Of a stretch of DNA of 64,000 nucleotides, positions 1 to 8,210 are shown one piece after another. Origin of the DNA: Blastococcus sp. CT_GayMR19 (lineage in GTDB: Bacteria > Actinomycetota > Actinomycetes > Mycobacteriales > Geodermatophilaceae); NCBI RefSeq assembly GCF_004570385.1, contig NZ_SPQL01000007.1, forward strand, positions 62,001-126,000, read 5' to 3'. Within the stretch, counting starts at the first letter, position 1, and each line of letters starts with the position of its first letter. The notes below the pieces were generated by a model. That model ran no database searches. It saw only the letters and a list, made by a program, of their open reading frames with translations, and was not told where the DNA came from. A program made the translations under genes and the position numbers.

Positions 1-586
1 GGAAGAAGATCTCGCGGGCGAACTTCTGGCCCACCTGGCGGGCGAGGTAGGCCGAACCGAAGCCGCCGTCGAAGCTGCCGACGTCGGCGTCGGTCTGCTT
101 GAACCGGGCGTGCTCGGCGCTGGCCAGGGTCAGGTCGGAGACGACGTGCAGGCTGTGCCCACCGCCGGCGGCCCACCCCGGGACGACGCAGATGACGACC
201 TTGGGCATGAAGCGGATCAGCCGCTGCGCCTCGAGGATGTGCAGCCGGCCGCTCGAGCCCGCGGCGTGCTCGTAGCCGTACTTCCCGCGCACCCGCTGGT
301 CCCCGCCGGAGCAGAACGCCCAGCCGCCGTCCTTCGGGCTGGGGCCGTTGCCGGTGAGCAGGAGGCAGCCGACGTCGGTGGACAGCCGCGCGTGCTCCAG
401 CGCGGTGATCAGCTCGTCGACGGTCTGCGGCCGGAAGGCGTTGCGCACCTCGGGCCGGTCGAACGCGATGCGGACGACGCCCGCGTCGACGGCACGGTGG
501 TAGGTGATGTCGGCGAAGTCGAAGGCGTCGACCGCCTCCCACGCGGCGCTGTCGAAGATCTCGGAGACGTCGTCACGGGCGGCCAT
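1..586 (-). CDS. menB: 1,4-dihydroxy-2-naphthoyl-CoA synthase MenB (3' end outside window)
   Basis: Crotonase-fold enzyme that closes the naphthoate ring from o-succinylbenzoyl-CoA in menaquinone synthesis, in the cytoplasm. The visible 195 codons start at ATG 586-584. They carry the oxyanion/CoA stretch CSGGDQRVRGKYGY (residues 92-105), the second glycine-rich oxyanion segment PGWAAGGGHSLHVV (136-149) and the DADVGSFDGG loop (166-175); this combination is typical of MenB rather than of general enoyl-CoA hydratases. About 100 residues of the usual ~300 are missing because the gene runs off the left edge. The flavoprotein at 4176-5288 belongs to a family that includes the menaquinone side-chain reductase, so some quinone genes may cluster here, but no other men gene is visible. 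Confidence 0.93.
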   Translation of the reverse strand, partial: MAARDDVSEIFDSAAWEAVDAFDFADITYHRAVDAGVVRIAFDRPEVRNAFRPQTVDELITALEHARLSTDVGCLLLTGNGPSPKDGGWAFCSGGDQRVRGKYGYEHAAGSSGRLHILEAQRLIRFMPKVVICVVPGWAAGGGHSLHVVSDLTLASAEHARFKQTDADVGSFDGGFGSAYLARQVGQKFAREIFF

Positions 587-620
587 GGACCGAAACCTAA
601 TCGGGCCGGTCGGTGCCAGC

Positions 621-1310
621 TCAGGGAAGGCCCGGCAGTGCGTTCGTCACGTCCTCGACGGTGTCCTCGACGACGTCCGTCGCGTCGGTGATCTTCTCGG
701 TCACGTCCCTGCACACGCAGTCGGCTTCCTCGCCGTCGCCACCGCCCGAGGTGCCGCCCGAGGTGCCTCCCGTGCTGCCACCCGAGGTGCCGCCGGTGCT
801 GCCCGACGTGCCGCCCGAGGTGCCGCCGGTGCCGCCGGTGCTGCCACCCGAGGTCCCGCCCGAGGTCTTCGTGGTGCCCGTGGTCCCCGTCGTCGTGCCG
901 CCGGATCCGGCCGCCGTACCGGACCTCGTCCCGGAGCCCGCGGTGCCCGTTCCCGAGCCGGTGCCCGTTCCGGAGCCGGTGCCGGCCGTGCCGGTGCCGG
1001 CCGTGCCGCTGCCGCCCATGACCGAGCCACCGGTTCCGGCGCCGCTCACGGCGGCACCCGGCAGGGCCCCGTCGCCACCGGTACCGGTCAGCGCGTCGTC
1101 CGCACCCGCGGCCGCCCCGACCCCGGCCGGGCCGGCAGCACCAGCCGGAGCGGTCGTCGCTGCGGAGGGCGACGAGGACCGCGTGCCGATCCCGCCACCC
1201 TGACCGCCGGTCCCCCGCTCCGTCTCGTCGGAGAAGACGCCGTCGTCACCGCTGCGACCGCCCTCGTCCGGAGCGCCGGGAAACACCAGCAGCGGTACGG
1301 CGATCAGCAC
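621..1310 (-). CDS. Membrane-anchored Gly/Thr/Ser-rich low-complexity protein
   Basis: Unknown function. From the GTG at 1310 the product is 229 residues: a hydrophobic start, a long Gly/Thr/Ser/Ala stretch built from TGGTSGGTSG-like repeats (about residues 75-190), and a short C-terminus with a CVC motif and acidic residues. The reading frame stays open upstream and encodes a basic stretch followed by SAILLALALACAGVLIAVPL, a clear membrane helix that the GTG start would cut in half. A CTG codon at 1445-1443 is preceded by AGGAG (1457-1453) at 7 bases, so the real start may be this CTG, giving 274 residues. Most likely an anchored, extended cell-surface or periplasmic protein. The opposite strand is also open (a Val/Pro repeat) but has no helix or ribosome site, so I prefer this strand. 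Confidence 0.5.
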   Translation of the reverse strand: MLIAVPLLVFPGAPDEGGRSGDDGVFSDETERGTGGQGGGIGTRSSSPSAATTAPAGAAGPAGVGAAAGADDALTGTGGDGALPGAAVSGAGTGGSVMGGSGTAGTGTAGTGSGTGTGSGTGTAGSGTRSGTAAGSGGTTTGTTGTTKTSGGTSGGSTGGTGGTSGGTSGSTGGTSGGSTGGTSGGTSGGGDGEEADCVCRDVTEKITDATDVVEDTVEDVTNALPGLP

Positions 1311-1536
1311 GCCGGCGCAGGCGAGCGCGAGCGCGAGCAGGATCGCGGACCGGCGTCCGGCCGCCCGGTTCCGGATGGCGTGGCGGGCGGCGCCGAGGCG
1401 GGAGGCCCCGCGGGTGGCAGTGCCAGGAGCGAGGTGGCGGGACAGGACCGGGCTCCTAAGAGGGAAGAGGATTGCGCTGTGCGAGGTCGCGCCTACCCAG
1501 CGATCCGCGTCTCATGCCGACACGCGGACGACGCGA

Positions 1537-2013
1537 TCACTCCCCGGCGTGTCGCAGCAGCGGCCGGAGGCGGGCCAGCGAGGCCGCGAGCCCCGGATGC
1601 AGCTCGACCTGGTCGAGCCCGGCCAGCGGCAGCCAGGCGGCCCCGTCGCTCTCGCCGTCCAGCCGCAGGTCGGCGACGTCGATCCGCCGGACGGGCCTGG
1701 CCAGCACGGTCGTGTACGACCAGCCGCCGTGATCATCGACCGACACGGCCCCGAGGACGACGTCGTCCGGCGACAGGCCGAGCTCCTCCCGCACCTCGCG
1801 CAGCGCGCCGACGTCCGCTGGCTCGCCCTCGTGCAGCGCGCCGCCCGGCGTCCCCCACGTGCCGCCGTGGTGCGACCACCCCGCACGGTGCTGCAGGAGC
1901 ACCTCGGGTCCCTGCTCGCCGTCCCGGTGCAGCAGGAGCCCGGCCGCACCCGCCCGCCCCCAGTGCCGATGGCCCTGGGCGCAGGTCGCCCAGCCGTCGG
2001 TCGAGGCACGCAC
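1537..2013 (-). CDS. Nudix hydrolase
   Basis: A 158-residue Nudix protein that would hydrolyse a nucleoside-diphosphate-linked substrate. The full Nudix box is present from Gly58 to Leu80: G-x5-E(64)-x7-R72-E73-V-R-E76-E77-L-G79-L, so the metal-binding glutamates are intact. The N-terminus (WATCAQGHRHWGRAGAAGLL) is a common actinobacterial version of the fold, often described as 8-oxo-dGTP or NTP pyrophosphohydrolase-like; the substrate cannot be told from sequence. It stands alone on the minus strand, transcribed away from the MaoC gene at 2158. Confidence 0.88.
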   Translation of the reverse strand: MRASTDGWATCAQGHRHWGRAGAAGLLLHRDGEQGPEVLLQHRAGWSHHGGTWGTPGGALHEGEPADVGALREVREELGLSPDDVVLGAVSVDDHGGWSYTTVLARPVRRIDVADLRLDGESDGAAWLPLAGLDQVELHPGLAASLARLRPLLRHAGE

Positions 2014-2157
2014 CCGTCCAGTGAACCCGCTCCGGCGTCCGGAGGGCGACCGGGGGCGAACCCGCAGCGGCCGGGGACCCTGCTCACCCCCGCCGGCGGA
2101 GCGCTAGGTTGCGGACCAGGACATCCCACCGGACGCACGCCCCACGGAGGACCCCGC

Positions 2158-2616
2158 ATGACCACGACCACCACCCTCGCCGAGCTGCCCGGACTCGTCG
2201 GCACCGAACTCGGCACCAGCGACTGGTACGAGGTGACCCAGGAGGCCGTGCAGCAGTTCGCCGACGCGAGCAGCGACCACCAGTGGATCCACCTGGACGT
2301 CGAGCGCGCGAAGCAGGAGAGCCCGTTCGGCGGGCCGATCGCGCACGGCTTCCTCACCCTCTCGCTCGTGGTGCCGCTGGTCGCCCAGGTGCTCACCATC
2401 ACCGACGTGAAGATGGGTGTGAACTACGGCCTGAACAAGGTGCGGTTCCCGGCGCCGGTCCCGGTCGGCTCGAAGGTCCGCGCGCGGGTCACCCTCAAGG
2501 AGTCCGAAGAGGTGGCCGGCGGGCTCCAGAACGTCCTCACGGTGACCGTCGAGCGCGAGGGTGGCGACAAGCCGGTCTGCATCGCCGAGTGGGTCACCCG
2601 CCAGTACGGGGGCTGA
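2158..2616 (+). CDS. MaoC-family (R)-specific enoyl-CoA hydratase-like protein
   Basis: A 152-residue single-hotdog MaoC dehydratase that probably hydrates a 2-enoyl-CoA. The hydratase-2 catalytic pair is visible as Asp40 and His45 in SSDHQWIHLD, followed by GGPIAHGFLTLSL, the usual helix of this family. ATG 2158 is preceded by GGAGG (2146-2150) at 7 bases. The LOG-family gene follows 7 bases after the stop, so the two are probably co-transcribed, though no functional link between them is obvious. Confidence 0.88.
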   Translation: MTTTTTLAELPGLVGTELGTSDWYEVTQEAVQQFADASSDHQWIHLDVERAKQESPFGGPIAHGFLTLSLVVPLVAQVLTITDVKMGVNYGLNKVRFPAPVPVGSKVRARVTLKESEEVAGGLQNVLTVTVEREGGDKPVCIAEWVTRQYGG

Positions 2617-2623
2617 TCGCCCG

Positions 2624-3193
2624 GTGCGCATCGCCGTCTTCACCGGGTCGCAGTCCGGCCCGGCCGCACACCGCGACGCGGCCGCCGCGTTCGCGACCGA
2701 TCTGGCCACAGCCGGCGTCGGCGTCGTCTACGGCGGGGGTCGCGTCGGCCTGATGGGCGTCGTGGCCGACGCCGCGCTCGCGGCCGGGGGCGAGGTGGTC
2801 GGCGTCATCCCCCAGCACCTGGTGGACGACGAGCTGGCGCACCCCGGCCTGCCCCGGCTCGAGATCGTGGACTCGATGCACGAGCGCAAGGCCCGCATGG
2901 CCGACCTGTCCGACGCCTTCGTCGCCCTGCCCGGCGCCGCGGGAACGCTGGAGGAGCTGTTCGAGGCCTGGACCTGGGGCATGCTCGGGCTGCATGCGAA
3001 GCCGACGGCGCTCCTCGACGTCGACGGGTTCTGGCAGCCGCTGCTCGCCCAGCTGCGCCGCATGGTCGACGACGGCTACCTCGACGGCCGCCGGCTCGAC
3101 GCGCTCGGCGTGGTCTCCGACGCCGCGGAGCTGCTGACCTTCGTGGACGCGTACGAGCACCCCGCCCGGAAGTGGACGACACCGAGCCGGTAA
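2624..3193 (+). CDS. LOG-family cytokinin riboside 5'-monophosphate phosphoribohydrolase-like protein
   Basis: A 189-residue Rossmann-fold protein of the TIGR00730/LOG family, which hydrolyses AMP-type nucleotides or N6-modified AMP to base plus ribose 5-phosphate. The signature is complete: YGGGRVGLMG (36-45), the MHERKARM loop (85-92) and PGAAGTLEE (103-111), the family's PGGxGTxxE with Ala in the third position. GTG 2624 is chosen because MRIAVFTGSQ is the normal family N-terminus; it lies 7 bases after the MaoC stop. The usual annotation 'lysine decarboxylase' for this family is historical and not supported by known activity. Confidence 0.9.
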   Translation: MRIAVFTGSQSGPAAHRDAAAAFATDLATAGVGVVYGGGRVGLMGVVADAALAAGGEVVGVIPQHLVDDELAHPGLPRLEIVDSMHERKARMADLSDAFVALPGAAGTLEELFEAWTWGMLGLHAKPTALLDVDGFWQPLLAQLRRMVDDGYLDGRRLDALGVVSDAAELLTFVDAYEHPARKWTTPSR

Positions 3194-3227
3194 CGACGGC
3201 GCAACGCGCGCGTGGTGCACTCGCGGG

Positions 3228-4157
3228 ATGGCCCCTGTCCGGGAGATCCGCGTGGTGCACGGGCACCGGCGCGCGTTCGTGCGGGCGGGCAGCGGGCCGG
3301 CCCTGCTCCTGCTGCACGGCATCGGGAACAACTGCCAGACGTGGGCCGGCGTGATCGACCGGCTCGCGGAGTCCCACACCGTTCTCGCGCCCGACCTCCT
3401 CGGCCACGGCGCGTCGGACAAGCCGCGGGGCGACTACTCCATCGCCGCCTACGCCAACGGGATGCGCGACCTGCTCACGGTTCTCGACATCGAGCGGGCG
3501 ACGGTCGTGGGGCACTCGCTGGGCGGCGGGATCGCCCTGCAGTTCGCCTACCAGTTCCCCGAGCGCTGCGAACGGCTCGCGCTGGTCGGCAGCGGCGGGC
3601 TCGGCCCGGAGCTGTCCGCGGGGCTGCGGGCAGCCACCCTGCCGGGCGCCGAGCTCGTGCTCACCGCGCTGACCGGCGTCTCCGGACCGCTCCGCCTCGG
3701 CATGCAGGCCCTCGACCGAATCGGGAAGGCCGCCGGCTGGAAGCCGGTGCGCGACGTGGCCGAGGCCGGCGAGGCGCTGCTCGCGCTCAAGGACGTCCAG
3801 GCCCGGCGCGCGTTCCTCCGCACGCTGCGGGGCGTGGTCGACGCCCGGGGCCAGGCGGTCACCGCGCTGGATCGCCTGTATCTCGCCGACGCCGTCCCGA
3901 TGCTCGTGGTCTGGGGCAGCCGCGACCCGATCGTCCCGGCCCTGCACGCCGAGTCGGTGCGCTCGCTGGTGCCCAGCGCCCGCGTGGAGGTGTTCCAGGG
4001 GGCGGGGCACTGGCCGCACCTCGACGAGCCCGAGGAGTTCTGCCGGATCCTGCTCGACTTCATCGCGACGACCGAGCCCGCGGCGCACGACCAGGGCAGC
4101 TGGCGGGCGCTGCTCTCCCAGCCCCGCGACGGCGTCGCCAGGCCCGCCCAGCACTGA
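3228..4157 (+). CDS. Alpha/beta-fold hydrolase
   Basis: A 309-residue alpha/beta hydrolase. Visible catalytic residues: nucleophile Ser97 in GHSLGG, the acid Asp233 in VWGSRDPIVP and His261 in GAGHWPH, plus the oxyanion HGIG at 30-33. There is no signal peptide, so it should be cytoplasmic. Its overall layout resembles C-C bond hydrolases and esterases of the MhpC/MenH type. The neighbouring flavoprotein begins 18 bases downstream, suggesting co-transcription. The substrate is unknown. Confidence 0.88.
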   Translation: MAPVREIRVVHGHRRAFVRAGSGPALLLLHGIGNNCQTWAGVIDRLAESHTVLAPDLLGHGASDKPRGDYSIAAYANGMRDLLTVLDIERATVVGHSLGGGIALQFAYQFPERCERLALVGSGGLGPELSAGLRAATLPGAELVLTALTGVSGPLRLGMQALDRIGKAAGWKPVRDVAEAGEALLALKDVQARRAFLRTLRGVVDARGQAVTALDRLYLADAVPMLVVWGSRDPIVPALHAESVRSLVPSARVEVFQGAGHWPHLDEPEEFCRILLDFIATTEPAAHDQGSWRALLSQPRDGVARPAQH

Positions 4158-4175
4158 CTGCCTAGCGTTCGGGTC

Positions 4176-5288
4176 ATGGCAGAGCGCTGGGACGTCGTCG
4201 TGGTCGGCGGCGGTCCGGCCGGCGCGGCCGCCGCCCTCGCGGCGCGGGCGGCCGGCTGCTCGGTCCTGATCCTCGACCGCGCCGTCTTCCCCCGGGACAA
4301 GGTCTGCGGCGACGGCATCGCCCCCGAGGCGCTGGACGTGCTGGCCGGCCTCGGCCTGGACCCGGCCGCACTGACGGAGGGCTCTCCGGCCGTGCCGCGG
4401 CTGCGGCTCCGGTCCCCCGGGGGGACGACGGTCGAGCGGGCGATGCACCGCCCCGCCTTCGTCGTCCCCCGCGAGGTCTTCGACCACCGGCTGCTGCAGG
4501 CGGCCGTGGCCTCCGGGGCCGAGCTGCGCCGGCACACCGTCCGCGGCCTCACCGCGCACCCGGCCCACGTCGAGGTGGACGGTTCCCTCACGGCAGGCGT
4601 CGTCGTCGCGGCGGACGGCGCCGAGTCCGTCGTCCGCCGGGCGGTGGGGGTGGCCCCGAACCGGCCGCGCCACACCGCCATCGCGATCCGGGGGTACGCC
4701 CCCGACCCCGGAGGCGATCGCGGCGTGCAGGTGATCGCGACGACCGGGCAGCGGTGGCCGGCGTACGCGTGGTCGTTCCCGCTGGGCGCCGGGCGGGCCA
4801 ACGTGGGTTACGGGGAACTGGTGTCCAGCGGGGTCACGCGGGCCGGCCTGCTCGCCGGCCTCGACGCCCTGCTGCCCGGCGCCGAACCCGCCGGCCTCCG
4901 CGCCCACCGGCTGCCGCTGTCCACCGGGCGCCCCCGGCTGCCCGACGGCCGCGTGCTGCTCGCCGGGGACGCCGCCTCGCTGATCAATCCGCTCACCGGG
5001 GAGGGGATCTTCTACGCCGTCCTCTCCGGCGCGCTGGCCGGTGCGGCGGCGGTGCACGGGCCCGCTGCGGGGCGGGCCTACCGGCGGGCCGTCAGCCGGC
5101 GGCTCGGCCGGCACCTGCGGCACTCGTCGACCGCGTCCTGGGCGAGCCGCTGGCCGGTGGTGATGGACGCCGCCTTCCGCGCCGCCGCCGCCGACCAGCG
5201 GGTGTTCGACGACGTCGTCGACCTGGGGCTGGCCGACGGCCGGCTCACCGCGCGCACCCTCGTCGCCGCCGCCCGCCGCCTCCGCTGA
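4176..5288 (+). CDS. Geranylgeranyl reductase family FAD-dependent oxidoreductase
   Basis: A 370-residue FAD flavoprotein of the family that saturates isoprenoid double bonds, including the menaquinone side-chain reductase MenJ and archaeal lipid GGR. The dinucleotide motif VVVVGGGPAGAAAA lies at residues 7-20, the family-typical DKVCGDGIAPEAL follows at about 45-57, and the second FAD motif RVLLAGDAASLINPLTGEGI is near residue 260. It follows the alpha/beta hydrolase by 18 bases. With menB about 4 kb away a role in menaquinone reduction is reasonable, but family members also act on other lipids. Confidence 0.85.
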   Translation: MAERWDVVVVGGGPAGAAAALAARAAGCSVLILDRAVFPRDKVCGDGIAPEALDVLAGLGLDPAALTEGSPAVPRLRLRSPGGTTVERAMHRPAFVVPREVFDHRLLQAAVASGAELRRHTVRGLTAHPAHVEVDGSLTAGVVVAADGAESVVRRAVGVAPNRPRHTAIAIRGYAPDPGGDRGVQVIATTGQRWPAYAWSFPLGAGRANVGYGELVSSGVTRAGLLAGLDALLPGAEPAGLRAHRLPLSTGRPRLPDGRVLLAGDAASLINPLTGEGIFYAVLSGALAGAAAVHGPAAGRAYRRAVSRRLGRHLRHSSTASWASRWPVVMDAAFRAAAADQRVFDDVVDLGLADGRLTARTLVAAARRLR

Positions 5289-5475
5289 CCCGCCCGCTTT
5301 CGGTACCGAGAGCAGACGGCGTAGGCCCCGCTTTCGGTACCGAAAGCGGGGGGTACGTCGATCACGCAGGCGTCCACCGGCCGGCCGGCCGGAGAGCCGC
5401 ACCGTTCGCCCGCTCGTCGTGGCGGGTCCGGGATGCGTCCACCCGCCGGCCATCCGGACGCCGGAGCCTTCGGCC
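5289..5475. other. Intergenic region with two KpnI-centred palindromes
   Basis: No gene is visible. The gap holds a perfect 26-base palindrome at 5326-5351 (arms CCCCGCTTTCGGT and its complement, centred on GGTACC) and an imperfect copy of the same unit at 5294-5312. The strong self-complementarity directly after the flavoprotein stop would form a stem in RNA, but a loop-free DNA palindrome also fits a protein-binding site or a dispersed intergenic repeat. Confidence 0.6.
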
Positions 5476-6042
5476 GTGACCGCGACGACGTCCTTCCCGC
5501 ACCTCGCCGACGCTCTTCCCGCCTCCCCCGCCGCACGGCTCGGAACGCCTGCGGCCCGGCCCGCGCCGCGCGCGACGCAGCGACGCCGGCGGCTGCGGGT
5601 GGCCCGCACGCTCGCCGTCGTCTCCGTCCGCAAGGCGCTGCTGCCCCGCGGTGCCATCCGGGCCCGGCAGCGGCTGCGGGTGTGCGGCGCGGCCGACATC
5701 CTCACCGCGCTCGACGTGCGGGTCGAGGTGATCGGGAGCGCCGTCCCCTGGCCCCGGCTGGGGCGGGTGGTGGTCAGCGACCACACCGGCTGGCTCGGGG
5801 ACCTCTCCCTGTCCACCGCCGCACCCGGGACGCCGGTGCTCAGCGGCGACTCCGCCGGGACCCTCCCGGTCGGCTCCGTGGCCTGCCCGGTCGTGCTCCG
5901 CTACCGGACGGCGGCGGGATACCTCGCCCCGTCGGAGATCCCCCGCACCCTGGCCGAGACCGCGGCCGCCCGCGATCTCGTCGTCGAGGTGCACCGCCTG
6001 CCGGCCCGGTCGACGGCGCCCGGCCCGGCCTCCGCCGCCTGA
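5476..6042 (+). CDS. Short, degenerate lysophospholipid acyltransferase (PlsC)-like protein
   Basis: A 188-residue protein (GTG 5476) that I only partly recognise. Residues about 60-140 resemble the core of 1-acylglycerol-3-phosphate acyltransferases: RVEVIGSAVPWPRLGRVVVS followed by DHTGWLGDLSL, where active enzymes have NHTSWLD. The catalytic H-x4-D is spoiled by one extra residue (H-x5-D), and the expected PEGT substrate motif is reduced to DSAGTLPVG just before PVVLRYR. The protein is about 60-80 residues shorter than usual, as if an internal block were lost. It may be a decayed acyltransferase or a non-catalytic relative. Assignment is tentative. Confidence 0.5.
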   Translation: MTATTSFPHLADALPASPAARLGTPAARPAPRATQRRRRLRVARTLAVVSVRKALLPRGAIRARQRLRVCGAADILTALDVRVEVIGSAVPWPRLGRVVVSDHTGWLGDLSLSTAAPGTPVLSGDSAGTLPVGSVACPVVLRYRTAAGYLAPSEIPRTLAETAAARDLVVEVHRLPARSTAPGPASAA

Positions 6043-6139
6043 GCTCCGGCTCCGCAGATCCCGCGCGCCGGCGGATCTCCCGTATCCCGGTCGGCGCTGC
6101 CATCCTCCCCTCGACGACGAGGCCGACGGAGGAGGACCC

Positions 6140-7057
6140 ATGGCAGAGGCGAGCTGGCTGGCCGACCCGCTCGGCGTGCACGAGCTGCGCTACTGGACCG
6201 GCACGGCCTGGAGCGAGCACGTCTCCGACCATGGCGTAACGACGATCGACCCGCTCGACGCGCAGCCGCCGCCTCCCGCACCGGCCGCCGCGTTCCCTCC
6301 ACCTCCTCCCCCCGCCTACGGCGCGTCCGCCGTACCCCCGGGCGGGAAGGTCAGCTGGAAGGACCGGCTCAAGCAGGTGGCCGACCAGGGCAAGGCGATG
6401 GCCGAGCAGGGCAAGCAGAAGGTCGCCGAGCAGCAGTCCAAGCGCACCGAGCAGTGGGCCAACGACCCGAACACGCTGTGGTTCGGCGAGAGCAAGGGCG
6501 CGGCCACGAGCGTGATGGGGGTGTCGAAGGCGCGCTACCGCGTGACCAGGGACCGCGTCTGGATCGAGAGCGGGCTGCTCGGCACCAAGACCGAGAACGT
6601 GCCGCTGTGGTCGGTGAAGGACATCGACGTCCGGCAGGCCCTCTGGCAGCGCGACAAGGACATCGGCGACGTCGTCCTCATCCTGGACGACGCCTCGTAC
6701 GCCGCCGCCCCGACCGAGATGTTCAGCATGACCGGGATGGCCGACCCGTCCGGGACGGCGTCGGGCCAGGTCGTGCTGGACAACATCGAGGACCCGTACG
6801 GCGTCGTCGACATCCTCTCGCCGCTGATCAGCGAGGCGCGGCACAAGAAGACGGTCGAGCGGCAGTCGCAGTACCTGCACGTCAACCCGGGGATGGCCGG
6901 GGCGGCGTTCGGGGCTCCCCCGGCGGCGCCGCCCCGGCCGGCCGCACCGCAGACCGACATGGTGGAGCAGCTCCGGAAGCTCGGTGAGCTCCGGGACGCC
7001 GGGATCCTGACCGAGGAGGAGTTCGCCGCGCAGAAGGCGAAGATCCTCGGCGCCTGA
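6140..7057 (+). CDS. DUF2510 / SHOCT domain protein
   Basis: A 305-residue protein of unknown role. Domain order: N-terminal DUF2510 (residues about 4-30, WLADPLGVHELRYWTGTAW), a Pro/Ala linker (45-68), a Lys/Gln-rich helix likely to form a coiled coil (72-108), a central beta-rich PH-like segment beginning FGESKGAATSVMG, and a C-terminal SHOCT helix pair (MVEQLRKLGELRDAGILTEE, starting near 275). SHOCT pieces are oligomerisation elements in actinobacterial proteins. GGAGGAGG at 6129-6136 lies just before ATG 6140. The gene converges with 7068-7895, 10 bases away. Confidence 0.85.
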   Translation: MAEASWLADPLGVHELRYWTGTAWSEHVSDHGVTTIDPLDAQPPPPAPAAAFPPPPPPAYGASAVPPGGKVSWKDRLKQVADQGKAMAEQGKQKVAEQQSKRTEQWANDPNTLWFGESKGAATSVMGVSKARYRVTRDRVWIESGLLGTKTENVPLWSVKDIDVRQALWQRDKDIGDVVLILDDASYAAAPTEMFSMTGMADPSGTASGQVVLDNIEDPYGVVDILSPLISEARHKKTVERQSQYLHVNPGMAGAAFGAPPAAPPRPAAPQTDMVEQLRKLGELRDAGILTEEEFAAQKAKILGA

Positions 7058-7067
7058 GCCCAGACGG

Positions 7068-7895
7068 TCAGCGCAGAGCCGTCACCAGGGAGCCGCCGGT
7101 CGCGCCGAGGGGCTCGACCACGAAGCCGAGGTTCGCGAGGACGTCGCCGATGGCGACGTTCATCTGCTGCTCGACCATGGCGTGGGCCGCCGGACCCCGG
7201 ACGGCGTGCCGGCCCATCCGGTCGTGGGGACGCCAGCTGACCCGGACGCCCCGCGACGGCCAGTCGGGCATCAGGCAGACCCCGCCGGCCGAGCGCCCCT
7301 GCGACACGTCCTGGAGCGGGAGGCCGGCCTCGACCAGCGCCGCGGCGATCTCCACCACCAGCGTCGTCAGGGGGTCGGTGTCGTCCACCAGGTCGTCCCA
7401 GGCGCTGGGGAGCCGGTCCAGCTGATCACTCAGCTCGGCGAACCACGCCCGCTCCTCGGGCGAGGGCCGCGGCGCCACGCCACCGTCGGCACTCGGGATG
7501 CCGTGGACCGAGACCGCCGGCAGCCCCTCGGCCAGGGCGGCCCAGTCGGCGTCGACCCGGTCGGCGAAGGGCCCGGCCACGACCTGGGCCCACTCGTCGA
7601 CGAGCCACCAGCCGGGGCCTCCCGTCGGCGTCGCCGGCGCCTGGCGGACGGCGAGGTCGACCGTCCGGGGCTGTGCCTGGGCGTCCGCGGCGCCGGCCGG
7701 CCGGCCCGCCGAACGCCGGCCGGCGGGGTGGGTGCCGTGGCTGCGGGCCGCGGAGCGCTGCCGCTCGCGCGTGCCGTTGAGCTCGAACTCGTAGCGGGCC
7801 GTCGAGGTGGTGGCCAGCGCGACGACCAGACCGGTCAAGAGCAGGAAGCCCAGCACTGCGATCGTCGGCCAACCCAGCGTCGGGACCATGGTCAC
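7068..7895 (-). CDS. Hypothetical protein with N-terminal membrane helix
   Basis: A 275-residue protein with no family I recognise. It has one N-terminal membrane helix (TIAVLGFLLLTGLVVALA, about residues 12-29) then a largely soluble, Trp/Asp-containing domain outside or inside the membrane. The start is GTG 7895 because AGGAG (7907-7903) lies 7 bases upstream; ATG 7889 two codons later is the alternative. A longer open frame to 8123 exists but has no ribosome site. It stands between the DUF2510 gene (convergent) and the alcohol dehydrogenase. Confidence 0.6.
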   Translation of the reverse strand: MTMVPTLGWPTIAVLGFLLLTGLVVALATTSTARYEFELNGTRERQRSAARSHGTHPAGRRSAGRPAGAADAQAQPRTVDLAVRQAPATPTGGPGWWLVDEWAQVVAGPFADRVDADWAALAEGLPAVSVHGIPSADGGVAPRPSPEERAWFAELSDQLDRLPSAWDDLVDDTDPLTTLVVEIAAALVEAGLPLQDVSQGRSAGGVCLMPDWPSRGVRVSWRPHDRMGRHAVRGPAAHAMVEQQMNVAIGDVLANLGFVVEPLGATGGSLVTALR

Positions 7896-8210
7896 GCGTG
7901 GACTCCTCAGCACCATCGCCGCGGCGGGGAAGTACCGCGGACAGGCCGAAAGGTATGGCGTCGGGGGCCTCCGCCAGGGGTGCGCGGACACGGCCCCGGA
8001 CGCCCCGTCACCGGATCGTTGCGGGAGTCCCCAACGGGCTCGACGACCCGCCTCCCGGGGCACCGCCTTGTCGACATGCGGCACGTTCACCAGCGGAAAC
8101 GCGCGAAAGTGGCGTCCGGTCATCCCGGAGTCGCCCCGCCGCCACGGCGTGTCGGCGGTGCCGGAAGGTCCGGGGAGGAACGGCGGGCCGCCGTCCCTCC
8201 CCGGCAGGCC

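Noticed and set aside
613-1203. Plus-strand Val/Pro repeat protein opposite the Gly/Thr-rich gene
   Set aside because: It has no ribosome site or membrane/signal segment, while the minus strand has a helix and AGGAG at a good distance.
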